Of a stretch of 64,000 nt of DNA, positions 36,118 through 46,611 are shown one piece after another (position 1 is the stretch's first letter; every line of letters starts with the position of its first letter). The stretch covers positions 24,215 to 88,214 of the forward strand of contig JAHEZQ010000015.1 of the NCBI GenBank assembly GCA_023250955.1, written 5' to 3'. The translations under genes were made by a program, and so were the position numbers. Under the pieces are notes generated by a model. It was not told the DNA's origin. It did not search any database and worked only from the letters and a program-made list of their open reading frames with translations. The stretch comes from Melioribacter sp. (GTDB lineage: Bacteria; Bacteroidota; Ignavibacteria; Ignavibacteriales; Melioribacteraceae).

Positions 36118-38627
36118 AGACCTAATTTAATTCCAAATAAATAATTTCTTTCGGCAGCCGGGAAGAATTCCTTACCGATTGCATAAGCAGCGTATAAATT
36201 ATCAAACACATTACGCACTTGCCCAAAAATCTTAACTGCATTAGAAAAAGGATTTAGATTGAATTCATAGCTCGCGTAAATGTCCGCTGTGAAATATGCA
36301 GGAACAATATTATCAAAATAATCTTCTGCACCATCGTCATATTCATCAACAATGCCGGGGTATAATTGAAGATATTGTTTCAGATTTTCATCATAATTAT
36401 CGGAATAAAATTTACCGACATATTTTGCCGAGATATTTGCAAAGAAATTTCCATAATTCAGTTTAATTATTCCGTTAAATAATAGATCAGGAAAACCGCC
36501 AATTCTATTATTGCGAATATCAAGAGGAATAATATTTTCACCTTTGTTATATTTTATAAAGGTTGTTCCTTGGCTAATATAATTTTTGCTATAAGTACCG
36601 TTAAAAACAAATTCAATATTATCAGTCAACTTGATGCTTCCGGATAGTTCCGCACCTAGATGAATTGTTCTGTCAATGTTTCCTGTGATCGGTTGGCCAA
36701 ATCTATCAACTTGTCCTTGTTTTACAATCTCATTATTGAACAACATATAAAAGAGATTCAACGAAGTTGAAATGTTGTCCTTACGGTAAACAGTTCCTAT
36801 TTCTATGTCATTCATCGTCTCAGGTTTAACAAATGGTTTACTGAAATCGTAAACGCTGGGTGCTGTTGTTTCAAACTGTGGAAAAGTTTTACCATCACTT
36901 GATTCTGCGGCGTCGTAATAATTTTTCAGGCGTGGTTCCCGTGTTATGCGTGCAAACGAGAAATAAACATTTAAATCAGGTGAGAAGCGGTAATTCATTC
37001 CTAATCTCGGGTTAAAAAATAAGTCGTCTATTGCGAATTCGTTATCAAGATACTTTTCGTTTTCAATTCTATATTTATGATAGGTCAATTGAGCTTCTGC
37101 AAGAATATTAAAACCGGAATTAATCCGGTAGTTTTCATTGGCATAAATACTGAAAATATCTTTCCCTCCTTCATAGTAGTAGTACCGGTAATCCTTTGTA
37201 ACACCGGCAGGTAAATTTTCTGCATAGCCGATACTTCCCCAGTGAACAGATCTATGCAATCTTACTTCTCCCCCAAAAATCAATTCTCCGTTATTGTGTT
37301 TTATGCTTAAACGCGGATTCCATCCCCATTGTTTATTTTCAACTTGCGCTCTTATTAAAGCATTGGTTGGAATCATAAGTGTATCAAATCCGTTTTTTCT
37401 TAGACGAAAGTAATCATCATAAAAAACGCTCCACGAACCGTCGTAATCAAAAAATCCATTACCTAAGACTAAAAACAAAGCATTGTTCAAAGTTATGTTA
37501 TCATTGAATCTAATTTCATTTAATAGTTCAAAGTGGGGTTGGGAAAAATTCTCAATTTCATCAGGTCTCCGGTCAAGTGTGTAAGTATAATTTTTATCAT
37601 CCGCTTCCCAATAAGAATAATTTGCTCTTCGTTGTTCTTTATTTTTTATTGCAAATTTTGGTAAGCCCGTGTAGGCAAGTCCATCGGAAATAGGTCCCCC
37701 ATATAAATTAATTTGAGTAGTAATATTCTCATCGTAACGAACTGCACTTAAATGATACGAAACAAAATTAATCCAGCTTGAGTTTCTATATCCGCTGCTT
37801 AATGTTTGTGAGATTTTTGTATATAAAGAATACTTATTTGAAATTAATCCGCTGGAAAACTGTAGCGAATATTTTCTTGTATTATAGTCACCTAATGATG
37901 ATGAAAATTCATAAAGAGGTTTATCTGAAAAAGTTGATGTAATAATATTTATTGACCCGCCAACCGCCGGATAACCAATTATTCCTGAACCTGCACCCCG
38001 CTGAATTTGAATAAGTTCTGTGCTTTCGAGAATATCCGGGAAATCTAACCAATATACATTGTTATCTTCCGGATCGTTCTGAGGAACACCGTTTATCGAA
38101 ACTGAAATTCGTCTTTGATCAAATCCGCGAATACTTAAATAATTATAACCAATCCCATTCCCATTTTCAGAATAAAATGTTACTGATGGCTGGTAACTTA
38201 ATAATTCGGGAATGTCTTGATTAGTATATGACTCCCTTAACGTTAGCTTATTGATTTTGGAAAATGTAACGGGTGTGATTCCTTCATTGCCGATACTACC
38301 TTTAACTAGTACAGTCTGGCTGGTAATAATTTTACTTTTTAGAGAAATAATGTTTGATTTTTCATGCTGAAACTCAGATATGCTAATAATATAAGTCTCG
38401 AAAGCAACATGAGAAAAAAGAATCACATCATCATCTTTAATCTCTCCGCTTAATTCAAAATAACCATCATCATTTGTTACAGCACTAATATTTTTCCCCT
38501 CTATATAAACATTAACATAAGCGAGTGGACTTTTATCTTCGCTACCAACTACTCTTCCTTTCACAGCAGAAATTTGAGCTGTAAGACTTTCTACAAATAA
38601 TAGAAAAAGAATAACTAAGTATTTCAT
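36114..38627 (-). CDS. TonB-dependent receptor, probable thiamine uptake
   Basis: An 837-residue outer-membrane receptor. Signal peptide 1-17 is followed by a carboxypeptidase-regulatory-like domain (about 20-95, KGRVVGSEDKSPLAYVNVYI). The plug domain (about 115-230) includes YLSIRGFDQRRISVSINGV, and the rest is a long barrel ending FGIKLGL. Energy comes from TonB/ExbBD encoded elsewhere. ATG 38625-38627 has AAGGAG eight bases upstream. Control by the TPP riboswitch and co-transcription with thiN support thiamine, or a thiamine compound, as the substrate. Confidence 0.9.
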   Translation of the reverse strand: MKYLVILFLLFVESLTAQISAVKGRVVGSEDKSPLAYVNVYIEGKNISAVTNDDGYFELSGEIKDDDVILFSHVAFETYIISISEFQHEKSNIISLKSKIITSQTVLVKGSIGNEGITPVTFSKINKLTLRESYTNQDIPELLSYQPSVTFYSENGNGIGYNYLSIRGFDQRRISVSINGVPQNDPEDNNVYWLDFPDILESTELIQIQRGAGSGIIGYPAVGGSINIITSTFSDKPLYEFSSSLGDYNTRKYSLQFSSGLISNKYSLYTKISQTLSSGYRNSSWINFVSYHLSAVRYDENITTQINLYGGPISDGLAYTGLPKFAIKNKEQRRANYSYWEADDKNYTYTLDRRPDEIENFSQPHFELLNEIRFNDNITLNNALFLVLGNGFFDYDGSWSVFYDDYFRLRKNGFDTLMIPTNALIRAQVENKQWGWNPRLSIKHNNGELIFGGEVRLHRSVHWGSIGYAENLPAGVTKDYRYYYYEGGKDIFSIYANENYRINSGFNILAEAQLTYHKYRIENEKYLDNEFAIDDLFFNPRLGMNYRFSPDLNVYFSFARITREPRLKNYYDAAESSDGKTFPQFETTAPSVYDFSKPFVKPETMNDIEIGTVYRKDNISTSLNLFYMLFNNEIVKQGQVDRFGQPITGNIDRTIHLGAELSGSIKLTDNIEFVFNGTYSKNYISQGTTFIKYNKGENIIPLDIRNNRIGGFPDLLFNGIIKLNYGNFFANISAKYVGKFYSDNYDENLKQYLQLYPGIVDEYDDGAEDYFDNIVPAYFTADIYASYEFNLNPFSNAVKIFGQVRNVFDNLYAAYAIGKEFFPAAERNYLFGIKLGL

Positions 38628-38653
38628 TTTAATTCTCCTTTCAAAAAGAATTT

Positions 38654-38676
38654 AAAAAGCCGTTTGGGAAAACGGC
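38654..38676 (-). terminator. riboswitch-controlled intrinsic terminator (attenuator)
   Basis: On the minus strand GCCGTTT (38670-38676) pairs with AAACGGC (38659-38665) across a TCCC loop, followed by TTTTT (38654-38658). It lies between the TPP aptamer and the receptor's Shine-Dalgarno. The segment 38667-38675, including most of the terminator's first arm, is exactly complementary over nine bases to 38697-38705 in the aptamer's 3' flank, giving an antiterminator. Confidence 0.85.
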
Positions 38677-38691
38677 CATACTTAATTATTC

Positions 38692-38780
38692 CTGTCCCGT
38701 TTTCCTACGCTGGCATTACCCAGATCAGGTTCAAGGGTTTACTCTCAGACGTCCCGAGAATCGGGAGACACCCCTAACAG
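38692..38780 (-). promoter_or_regulatory. TPP riboswitch (THI element)
   Basis: The minus strand contains the classic THI-box elements: TTAGGGGTGTC, a CCCGA/TCGGG variable stem, GTCTGAGAGTAAACCC, TTGAACCTGATCTGGGTAA and TGCCAGCGTAGGAAA. CTGTT (38776-38780) can pair with GACAG (38692-38696) as the closing P1 stem. It controls the receptor-thiN-symporter operon. Only 26 bases separate it from the LysM gene stop, so its promoter must overlap that gene's end or transcription reads through. TPP binding is expected to favour the terminator at 38654-38676, turning uptake off when TPP is plentiful. Confidence 0.95.
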
Positions 38781-38806
38781 CTTGAAATTATTTATTAGAA
38801 CAATTT

Positions 38807-41404
38807 TTAGTTTTGAATTTTTATACTTTGACCAATTTTAACATGTTCATCTTTTAATTTATTCCATTCCATCAAATCTGAAACATGTACCTGGTATTTT
38901 TTAGCAATTGTCCAAAGAGATTCACCTTCTTTAATTTTATGAATCGTTGACGAACTTTTGGAAGATGTTTCTTTAGAATTATTTTTATTAATTGAAGAAG
39001 TTTTTGATTTTGTAACCTTAGAAGCATCTATATCAGAATAAATTGAAATTGATTTTCCGGCAATGAGTTTATTGCTGTTTAAATTATTCCACTGTTTAAT
39101 ATCTGCAATTGTTACTTTGAACATTTCCGCAATTTCACCAATTGTATCATTTGGTTTAATTGTATAACTAAGAACGTTTGATTCTTTTCTGCTAGTATTA
39201 TCACCAATTGATTTTGCATTATCTTTACCATGCACAGATAATATTGAACCTATAATAATTTTATTCGAAGTCAGTTTATTCCAGTTTCTCAATTGTGCTG
39301 TGGAGACACCAAACTTCTCTGCAATTTCTCCAATCGAATCGCCACTTTTAACTTTATATTTTGTAATTCTGCTTGTGGTATTCAAATTTTTTGAACTACT
39401 GGCAATCCGTTTTGCATCGCCTGAATAAATCATTAATTTTTTCCCGCGCACTAATCTGTTACTCTTTAAGTTGTTCCATTCTTTTATTTGAGAAGTTGAA
39501 ACACCATATCTATTGGCGATACTCGAAAGTGATTCACCATTTCTAATACGGTGCTCTACCCATGTATCACCAGAATTAACAAAAATGAGATTGTTTTTTT
39601 CCGCTTCACTCATCTTATCAATGGAAGAAAAATATTCTAACTTTTCGTTAGGTACATATACATTAAGTTCTTGTCCGACTCTAATTGTAGATGTGTAAGG
39701 TAGATTATTCCAATTTCTTATGTCAGTAACACGAACCTTGAATAGATCAGCAATATCAATTAGATTATCTTTACTCTTAACTGTGTAAATCACAGGTGAT
39801 TTACCTTCCGGTTGAATAAATTTTACCGTATCGCCTGCCATTGCTTGATACATCTTTGTAAATTTATCCTGATCTACATTATTGGTAAGTTCCAATTTAT
39901 AAGACGGATTTTCATCTAATGATTTTATTTCTTCTTCAACAGCAGGAAGAATATCGGTATTAATTGCTATATCATTTTCATTTATTTTTGAGACTGGAAT
40001 TCTTAATTCTGTTCCGGGTTGAAGTCTTGTTCGAGTAGAAATATTATTTAAATCAGCCAGTTGTGTTATACTCACATCATACTTAGCTGCAATTCCAGAT
40101 AATTTTTCACCGTGTTTTACAGTATGTGATGTATATAAAATCTTTACATCATCAGGAATATTCTTCAGATTTTCTATAAAAGCATCAAATGATTTTGAAG
40201 GAATACGTAGCGGGTAACCACCGTCGTAATCTGTAGGAGTAATACTTTGAGTAAGTTCTGGATTCATCTCACGCAATAATTCTACACTAATTCCAGCACA
40301 TTTTGCTAAAATTCCAAGATCAATTGCCTCATTAATTTTATAAATTGTAAACTCATGAGGCTTTTCATACTGAATATTTGTAAATCCATATTTTTCCGGC
40401 TGGCTAGCAATAAGCGTAACAGCTATGTATTGTGGAATATAATTTCGAGTTTCTCTAGGTAAGTAAGGTCTAATTGTCCAAAAATCACTTGATCCAGATC
40501 TTCTCATGGCTTTGCGGACTCTTCCTTCACCACTATTATATGATGCTACAGCTAAATACCAATCTCCTAATGAATAATATAAATCTCTAAGATGTTTGGC
40601 AGCAGCGCGTGTAGCTTTTTCAGGATCTCTTCTCTCATCAATATTAAAACTTACACTGAGATCATACAAGCGTGCTGTTCCTTTTACAAATTGCCACATT
40701 CCCACTGCCTTAGCCCACGAACGAGCAAACGGACTCAATCCACTTTCAGGCATACTTAAAAATATTAATTGCTGAGGTACTTTTTCCTCTTCAAAAATTT
40801 TAGCCATCAATGGAAAATATTTCCCAGAACGAGAAAGCCAACTTTCAATATAATGCCTTCCTTTGCCAGTAAAATATTCAATGTACTGTTCAACATAGCG
40901 ATTAACTTCTAATGGAAAATCACCAACAACGACTGTAACTCCCTTTTCAATAGGAATAGGTTTTGTACTATCTTCTTCTGCTATAACATCAGGTATTTTT
41001 TTATTCATCCATTCATCAAAAGCACTGATGGAAGCATTTTCAGGCAACTCATCCAAACCTTCAATATACTTTTGATAATCTTCAACGATTGAATTTTCTA
41101 ACTCAACATAAGTTGTGTTTTCTTCTATTTCAGGATAATAGCTAAGTTTATTTACTGTAGATAGTGCTGATTCAAAATAATTAAGCGTTTCAACTTTAAA
41201 ACCTAGTTTTTGTTGATAAAGAGCATTTACATAATCTTTACGAGCACTTTCCAACAATTCATTAATATTAGATGTAGCTTCTACTGCGCGTACTGTATCT
41301 TTTATAGCTTGTGTTGTAAATTTTTGCGATGATTTGAGAACTGAACATGAGGACAAAACAACTGTAACACACAAAACTATTGGTAGGAATAGCAGTTTTT
41401 TCAC
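38807..41404 (-). CDS. MltD-like lytic transglycosylase lipoprotein with six LysM repeats
   Basis: An 865-residue lipoprotein with lipobox LSSC (Cys20). A helical N-terminal region precedes an SLT lytic transglycosylase domain (about 205-330). The catalytic Glu is in [12 protein letters not shown], followed by [15 protein letters not shown] and [13 protein letters not shown]. Six LysM modules follow, each with a W-N-N/K-L core ([40 protein letters not shown], and an earlier QLADLNNI), the last at the very C-terminus. It cleaves and binds peptidoglycan. MltD usually has two or three LysM repeats, so six is many. The start is GTG 41402-41404 after a CGGAG. Confidence 0.93.
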   Translation of the reverse strand: MKKLLFLPIVLCVTVVLSSCSVLKSSQKFTTQAIKDTVRAVEATSNINELLESARKDYVNALYQQKLGFKVETLNYFESALSTVNKLSYYPEIEENTTYVELENSIVEDYQKYIEGLDELPENASISAFDEWMNKKIPDVIAEEDSTKPIPIEKGVTVVVGDFPLEVNRYVEQYIEYFTGKGRHYIESWLSRSGKYFPLMAKIFEEEKVPQQLIFLSMPESGLSPFARSWAKAVGMWQFVKGTARLYDLSVSFNIDERRDPEKATRAAAKHLRDLYYSLGDWYLAVASYNSGEGRVRKAMRRSGSSDFWTIRPYLPRETRNYIPQYIAVTLIASQPEKYGFTNIQYEKPHEFTIYKINEAIDLGILAKCAGISVELLREMNPELTQSITPTDYDGGYPLRIPSKSFDAFIENLKNIPDDVKILYTSHTVKHGEKLSGIAAKYDVSITQLADLNNISTRTRLQPGTELRIPVSKINENDIAINTDILPAVEEEIKSLDENPSYKLELTNNVDQDKFTKMYQAMAGDTVKFIQPEGKSPVIYTVKSKDNLIDIADLFKVRVTDIRNWNNLPYTSTIRVGQELNVYVPNEKLEYFSSIDKMSEAEKNNLIFVNSGDTWVEHRIRNGESLSSIANRYGVSTSQIKEWNNLKSNRLVRGKKLMIYSGDAKRIASSSKNLNTTSRITKYKVKSGDSIGEIAEKFGVSTAQLRNWNKLTSNKIIIGSILSVHGKDNAKSIGDNTSRKESNVLSYTIKPNDTIGEIAEMFKVTIADIKQWNNLNSNKLIAGKSISIYSDIDASKVTKSKTSSINKNNSKETSSKSSSTIHKIKEGESLWTIAKKYQVHVSDLMEWNKLKDEHVKIGQSIKIQN

Positions 41405-41540
41405 GCAGACTCCGTTGAATTAAATTTTGATTGCAATTTAGTCTCTTACGTTTGGATTGTCAAGTTACTTATCATATTCCTTTACTTTAGTAATTGATAT
41501 TAAAGGAGTTATGAAAACAAATCTTCCATAAAAAGCTTTC

Positions 41541-43085
41541 CTAAAGAGGAATGTTGCAGTGTTTTTTCTTCGGATTTGTATCTACTTTAGTTTTTAATAA
41601 TTGAAACGCTTGAATGATTTTGATTTTTGTTTCTTTGGGGATTATAACTTCATCAATATAACCACGTTCTGCAGCAATGTATGGATTAGTAAATTTTTCA
41701 ATATACTCAGATAGCTTTTCATTCAATTTAGCTTCGGGATTCTTATCGGAGGTAATTTCTTTCTTAAAGATAATCTCAACAGCTCCTTTAGGACCCATTA
41801 CTGCAATCTCAGCACTGGGCCAAGCAAAGTTAAAATCACCTCTAATGTGTTTTGAATTCATAACATCATAAGCTCCACCGTAAGCCTTGCGTATTATTAC
41901 TGTAACCTTAGGAACAGTCGCTTCACAGAAAGCAAAGAGCAATTTTGAACCATGGCGAATAATACCATTCCACTCTTGCTCTGTACCAGGTAAAAATCCC
42001 GGAACATCTTCCAGAACAAGTAATGGAATATTAAAAGAATCACAAAAACGAATAAAGCGAGCACCTTTTACAGATGAATTTATGTCTAAAACTCCTGCTA
42101 AAACCATTGGCTGATTTGCAACAACACCAACGGCTACTCCGCCAACTCTTCCAAATCCTACAATAATATTTTGAGCATAATTTTCATGAACCTCTAAAAA
42201 ATCACCTTCATCTAGTAGCAGAATAATAATTTCTTTCATGTTATATGGTTTGTTTGGAGTATCGGGAATTATTCCATCTAATTTTACTTCTATAAGATTT
42301 TTTGTTAGATCAAAATCTTTTTCTGGTGGAAGATCTTTCCAATTCAATGGAAGATAACTTAAAAGCTTTCTGATATTCTCCAAAACTTCCAATTCACTAT
42401 CAAAAACAAAATGTGCAACGCCGCTTTTAGCTGCATGTGTATCAGCACCTCCAAGATCTTCAAAACTTACTTCTTCATGAGTAACGGTTTTCACTACATT
42501 GGGACCTGTAACAAACATATGACTTGTATTTCTGACCATGAACACATAATCAGTTATAGCCGGTGAATAAACAGCTCCGCCAGCACATGGTCCTAATACC
42601 GCGGAAATTTGAGGTACTACTCCGGAAGCTAATGTATTACGAAGAAAAATTTCTGCATATCCGCCAAGACTAACCACTCCCTCTTGAATTCTAGCACCGC
42701 CTGAATCATTTAAACCAACCATAGGAATTCCGATTTTCATTGCCATATCCATCACTTTACAAATTTTTTCCGCGTGGGATTCTGAGAGCGATCCTCCAAA
42801 AACTGTAAAATCTTGACTGAACAATGCTACTTGTCTGCCATTGATCTTTGCAAAACCAGTGATGACCCCATCACCAGCAATTTTTTGTTTTTCTAACCCA
42901 AAATCACTTGCCCTGTGTTTAACAAACATATCAATTTCATTAAAACTGCCTTCATCAACTAATAATTGAATTCTTTCACGTGCTGTTAATTTTCCCTTAT
43001 CGTGTTGAGCTTTGATTCTTTCACTTCCACCGCCAAGTTTTGCTTCTTCACGCAGCTTAATAAGTTTATCAATTTTTTCTTTCAC
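41541..43085 (-). CDS. acyl-CoA carboxylase carboxyltransferase (PccB-like)
   Basis: Transfers the carboxyl group from biotin to an acyl-CoA, most likely propionyl-CoA. The 514-residue protein has the fused N/C carboxyltransferase architecture of PccB/MmdA. Visible blocks are [48 protein letters not shown] and [13 protein letters not shown]. Its biotin carboxylase and carrier partners are probably the pair at 6392-8381. Methylmalonyl-CoA decarboxylase alpha is an alternative. The start is GTG 43083-43085 with AAAGGA upstream. It is 12 bases after the ABC ATPase gene. Confidence 0.92.
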   Translation of the reverse strand: MKEKIDKLIKLREEAKLGGGSERIKAQHDKGKLTARERIQLLVDEGSFNEIDMFVKHRASDFGLEKQKIAGDGVITGFAKINGRQVALFSQDFTVFGGSLSESHAEKICKVMDMAMKIGIPMVGLNDSGGARIQEGVVSLGGYAEIFLRNTLASGVVPQISAVLGPCAGGAVYSPAITDYVFMVRNTSHMFVTGPNVVKTVTHEEVSFEDLGGADTHAAKSGVAHFVFDSELEVLENIRKLLSYLPLNWKDLPPEKDFDLTKNLIEVKLDGIIPDTPNKPYNMKEIIILLLDEGDFLEVHENYAQNIIVGFGRVGGVAVGVVANQPMVLAGVLDINSSVKGARFIRFCDSFNIPLLVLEDVPGFLPGTEQEWNGIIRHGSKLLFAFCEATVPKVTVIIRKAYGGAYDVMNSKHIRGDFNFAWPSAEIAVMGPKGAVEIIFKKEITSDKNPEAKLNEKLSEYIEKFTNPYIAAERGYIDEVIIPKETKIKIIQAFQLLKTKVDTNPKKKHCNIPL

Positions 43086-43097
43086 AAGTTATTTCCT

Positions 43098-43844
43098 TTA
43101 TATTGAAAGATTGAACAACTTTTGTGAATCAATTTTCTTGAAAGATTTTTCGATTTGTGATCTTAACTGAATAAATTTTTCGGAATCATAAATTGATTCA
43201 TCACGTTTTTTAGGAAGATCTACAACAAGATCGGATATGATCTCTCCAGGATCTTTCTTCATCAAATAAATTTTTTCTGATAAGAAAAGTGCTTCAGTAA
43301 TATTTGTAGTTGCTAAAAGAAATGTTGCCTTGTACGTTTTTTGTATTTCCAGTATCAGTAATAATATTTCTTTTTTAGTCTGAACATCCATTTGATGGAA
43401 TGGTTCATCTAAAAGTATTGCCGTTGGGTGATGCGCCAACGAACGAGCCAAAGCTATTCTAAAACGGAACCCATTACTTTTATTATTCGGATGGAAAGAT
43501 TCATATCCTTCTAATCCGACAAAACTAAGAATACTTTTAATTTTAGTAGAATCCTTTTCATGCAATCCAAGCGAAATATTCTCTTCAACATTCAGCCAAG
43601 GAAATGAGGATGACTGTGATGGGATATATACAATTTTCTGATTTCCGTTTTTAATTATTTCACCATGTGTTGCATGTTCTAATCTGGATATTATTTTCAG
43701 TAGCGTTGATTTACCTGAACCACTCGGTGCTATGATAGAAGTAATTTTTTCAGACGGAATATTTAATGAAATATTTTTTAGTATAATATCTTTGAAACCA
43801 TTCTCATCAATATTTTCTTTGGAAATATTTTTTACTTCGATCAT
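43098..43844 (-). CDS. ABC transporter ATPase (SsuB/TauB-like) with altered signature motif
   Basis: A 248-residue ATP-binding subunit of the nitrate/sulfonate/taurine importer branch. Walker A is [10 protein letters not shown] (about 39-48), Walker B ILLDEPFHQMD (about 156-166), and a Q-loop-like IPSQSSSF occurs. The signature that should read LSGGQ is replaced by KSNGFRFRIALARSL, losing both usual Ser-Gly-Gly glycines except one. It overlaps the permease gene by four bases (ATGA), so they form one transporter. The changed signature may alter, or abolish, normal ATP-switch behaviour. Confidence 0.82.
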   Translation of the reverse strand: MIEVKNISKENIDENGFKDIILKNISLNIPSEKITSIIAPSGSGKSTLLKIISRLEHATHGEIIKNGNQKIVYIPSQSSSFPWLNVEENISLGLHEKDSTKIKSILSFVGLEGYESFHPNNKSNGFRFRIALARSLAHHPTAILLDEPFHQMDVQTKKEILLLILEIQKTYKATFLLATTNITEALFLSEKIYLMKKDPGEIISDLVVDLPKKRDESIYDSEKFIQLRSQIEKSFKKIDSQKLFNLSI

Positions 43845-44599
43845 TCGGCGCTCCAGTAAATAATTCTATTATTAACAAATCTTATTACTGAATTACCGAG
43901 CCAAATCAATAACGATAATATTATTGCCAAGGTATATAATGCTGTAAAATCTTTATAATCCAATGCAGTACGGAATATAAATCCAAAACCATGAGTGTTA
44001 TCAATAAATTCATAAATCAGAATTAATGTCCAAAGGGATAAGTGTACTTTCTCATAATATTTTGCCAATGTGGGCAATGCAGATTTCCAATAAATTTTCT
44101 TATATATATCACTTTGTGATAAGTTGAGATTCCGTGCTATAAGTAAATATTCTTCTTTCATCTTCTTTGATTCATCAAACAATCTATTCATCGCTAAGAA
44201 AGTAACTACCAATAATCCAAATAATAATTCTGCTAACAAATTATTCGGAAACCATAAATTAAAAAGTACAGCAATAAAAAATATCGGAACGAATTTAAAT
44301 ATTTGGAATGGCAGAATTGAATATCGCATCTCAACAAATAATTTTATATAGTATTTAGCTCCAGCATAAAGTGATAGTACACTTAATGCAATTGCGACAT
44401 ATATGACAGATGTCGTTGTAGTAAATGCAAAGAGCAAATTGTAATCTGACCAAATATGAATGAATGACTCGTAAAGTGAGCTCGGTTTCGGAAGTACTTT
44501 GTTAATTGGTAAAATGAATTCAAACAAAACGACATAAACAAAAAAAAGAGTAACAAATAAAGTGGTACTATTTTGGAGTAATATCTTTTTCTCTTTCAT
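43841..44599 (-). CDS. ABC transporter permease (SsuC/TauC-like)
   Basis: A 252-residue permease with about six helices (for example SDYNLLFAFTTTTSVIYVAIAL). The cytoplasmic coupling loop is degenerate (YKKIYWKSALPTLAKYYEKV, around residue 165-184), where a classical EAA loop with conserved Gly would be expected. It pairs with the ATPase gene downstream. No periplasmic binding protein is encoded beside it, although this family normally needs one. The substrate is unknown. Confidence 0.75.
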   Translation of the reverse strand: MKEKKILLQNSTTLFVTLFFVYVVLFEFILPINKVLPKPSSLYESFIHIWSDYNLLFAFTTTTSVIYVAIALSVLSLYAGAKYYIKLFVEMRYSILPFQIFKFVPIFFIAVLFNLWFPNNLLAELLFGLLVVTFLAMNRLFDESKKMKEEYLLIARNLNLSQSDIYKKIYWKSALPTLAKYYEKVHLSLWTLILIYEFIDNTHGFGFIFRTALDYKDFTALYTLAIILSLLIWLGNSVIRFVNNRIIYWSAE

Positions 44600-44666
44600 T
44601 ACTATTGGGTTTCATCCTTCAATTTTCTGGAATCAATTTATCCATTAATAGCGGTTAAATCAATTG

Positions 44667-45311
44667 TCACATTTTGAAAAAAAGATTGTTCTCTTTCTCT
44701 TCTTCAATTGTACTATGTGAATCATGACCGGGATAAATAATTGTCTCATCTGGCAATGTGAACAGCTTAGTTCTAATAGATTCTAATAACGTTTCGTAAT
44801 TTCCACCCCAAAGATCAGTTCTTCCTATGCTTCTTCTAAATAATGCATCACCGGTAAAACATATCTTTTCTTTTTCAAAATAGAGGCAGTACTCACCTGG
44901 GGTATGTCCTGGTGTAAAAATAAATTTTCCAATTGATTCACCAAGAATGAATGGCTCAGTTTCATCTATTAATTTATCCGGTTTAGGTGAAGGTGTAAAT
45001 TCAACTCCATAACTTTTTGCGGTATCTACCATCAAGTCTAGCATAAATAAATCTCGTTCGGATGCTAAAAATGTTGGATTATATTTTTCCTTTATATAAG
45101 CATTACCAAAAATGTGATCAATGTGACAGTGAGTGTTAACAAGAAATTTTATTTGCAGCAATTCTTTTTTGATAAATCCATCTAACGTACTTCTCTCTTT
45201 ATCGTCATAACACCCCGAATCAATAATGGCCGCATCTTTTGTGCTATCATCCCAGATTAAATAAGTATTTTCATAGAAAGGACTGAAGACAAATCTCTGA
45301 ATATTGAGCAT
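44667..45311 (-). CDS. MBL-fold metallohydrolase (glyoxalase II-like)
   Basis: A 214-residue metallo-beta-lactamase-fold hydrolase. The dimetal site is complete: HCHIDH in NTHCHIDHIFG (about 60-70), TPGHTPGEYC near 133, a bridging Asp in CFTGDALFRRSIGRTDL (about 150-166) and a final His in IYPGHDSHS. This arrangement matches glyoxalase II relatives, persulfide dioxygenases and general thioesterases. It lies directly after aroC. Confidence 0.88.
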   Translation of the reverse strand: MLNIQRFVFSPFYENTYLIWDDSTKDAAIIDSGCYDDKERSTLDGFIKKELLQIKFLVNTHCHIDHIFGNAYIKEKYNPTFLASERDLFMLDLMVDTAKSYGVEFTPSPKPDKLIDETEPFILGESIGKFIFTPGHTPGEYCLYFEKEKICFTGDALFRRSIGRTDLWGGNYETLLESIRTKLFTLPDETIIYPGHDSHSTIEEEKENNLFFKM

Positions 45312-46526
45312 CTATCTACCGGAAAAATTTTGTTTAGTTCTACCAAACAGTTTGTCTTTATAATTCATGTAATTGTTCCTAACATCTTCTATTGAATCAC
45401 CGCTGAATTTTTGTAAAAAGAAATTTGCAAGAGTCCAGGCTACCATTGATTCAGCAATAACGGCACATGCCGGAACAGCAACAAAATCACTTCTCTCTCT
45501 TCTTGATTCGATTTTTTTCATTGTTGATAGATCAATTGTCTCCAGCGGACTCATTAAAGTTGAAATTGGTTTCATCGCACCACGAACAATAATCGGTAAT
45601 CCGGTAGATATACTTCCCTCAATTCCACCTGCACGATTAGTTTTTCTCTTAAATTGTTTTTCCATTAAGGTAATTTCATCATGGACTTCAGAACCAAATC
45701 GTTGTGAAGATTCAAAACCTAATCCAATTTCAACACCCTTAACTGCTTGTATGGACATGATTGATCTTGATAGCTCAGCATCAAGACGTGATTCATAATC
45801 AACAAAACTTCCAAGTCCAACCGGTACACCAGTTGCAATTACAAAAAATGTTCCACCAAGTGTGTCACCTCTTTTCTTGGCTAGCTTAATTTTATTTATG
45901 ATTTTCTTTTCCTGTTGAGAATCTAAAACTCGTACGCTGCTTTTATCAGATTGACTATTAATTCTCTCTGCACTTAGCGAGTCAACCTTTTTACTATCAA
46001 ATAATTTATCTGCAAAATTATTTTTTGAAAAAATTCCACCAATACTTTCAACATAACTTCCGACTTCAATACCAAATACACTTAAAAGTTTGCGTGCAAA
46101 GGAACAAGCTGCAACTCTTGCAGCAGTTTCTCTTGCACTTGATCTTTCAATGGAATTTCTTATATCATCATAATTATACTTAAGCGTTCCTACCAAATCG
46201 GCATGCCCTGGACGAGGGATAGAAATCTTTTCAACATCACTATTTTTTTCTGAAACACTCATTTTATCGGTCCAATTTTCCCAATCACTATTTTTAATAA
46301 ATAAAGAGATTGGGGAGCCTAGAGTTTTATTAAAACGAACCCCAGAGATAATTTCAGCAGTATCAGATTCAATTTTCATACGCAGACCGCGACCGTAACC
46401 TGCCTGTCTTCTTTTTAATTGTTCATTGATGAACTCTTCTGAAATATTAAGATTGGAAGGAAATCCAGAAACAACAGAAATTAATCCCTTACCATGTGAT
46501 TCACCTGCGGTGACATATTTTATCAT
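45312..46526 (-). CDS. aroC: chorismate synthase
   Basis: Converts EPSP to chorismate with reduced FMN in the shikimate pathway. The 404-residue protein begins YVTAGESHGKGLISVVSGFP and carries RRQAGYGRGLRMKIESD and PRPGHADLVGTLKY. The block SSARETAARVAACSFARK and the later RSDFVAVPACAVIAES are also family signatures. Length is slightly longer than the ~360-390 usual because of a Lys/Ser-rich insert (about 165-200). It is the first gene of its operon, and no terminator separates it from the MBL gene. Confidence 0.96.
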   Translation of the reverse strand: MIKYVTAGESHGKGLISVVSGFPSNLNISEEFINEQLKRRQAGYGRGLRMKIESDTAEIISGVRFNKTLGSPISLFIKNSDWENWTDKMSVSEKNSDVEKISIPRPGHADLVGTLKYNYDDIRNSIERSSARETAARVAACSFARKLLSVFGIEVGSYVESIGGIFSKNNFADKLFDSKKVDSLSAERINSQSDKSSVRVLDSQQEKKIINKIKLAKKRGDTLGGTFFVIATGVPVGLGSFVDYESRLDAELSRSIMSIQAVKGVEIGLGFESSQRFGSEVHDEITLMEKQFKRKTNRAGGIEGSISTGLPIIVRGAMKPISTLMSPLETIDLSTMKKIESRRERSDFVAVPACAVIAESMVAWTLANFFLQKFSGDSIEDVRNNYMNYKDKLFGRTKQNFSGR

Positions 46527-46562
46527 AATAATTTTCTTTTATGTGTTATGTGCAAATATAAA

Positions 46563-46589
46563 AAAAGCGCTCGAATGATGAGCGCTTTT
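46563..46589 (-). terminator. intrinsic terminator of htrA
   Basis: A perfect 10-bp stem (AAAAGCGCTC / GAGCGCTTTT) encloses a seven-base loop. The minus strand continues with a T-run and AT-rich bases. It lies 22 bases past the htrA stop codon and insulates aroC. The plus strand is also T-rich, so it could work in both directions. Confidence 0.85.
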
Positions 46590-46611
46590 CTTTTAGAAGA
46601 TATTATTTAAT

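Noticed and set aside
41510..41530. Tiny plus-strand frame MKTNLP after AAAGGAG
   Set aside because: Six codons antisense to the spacer before a minus-strand gene; a good ribosome site alone is not enough to claim a gene.
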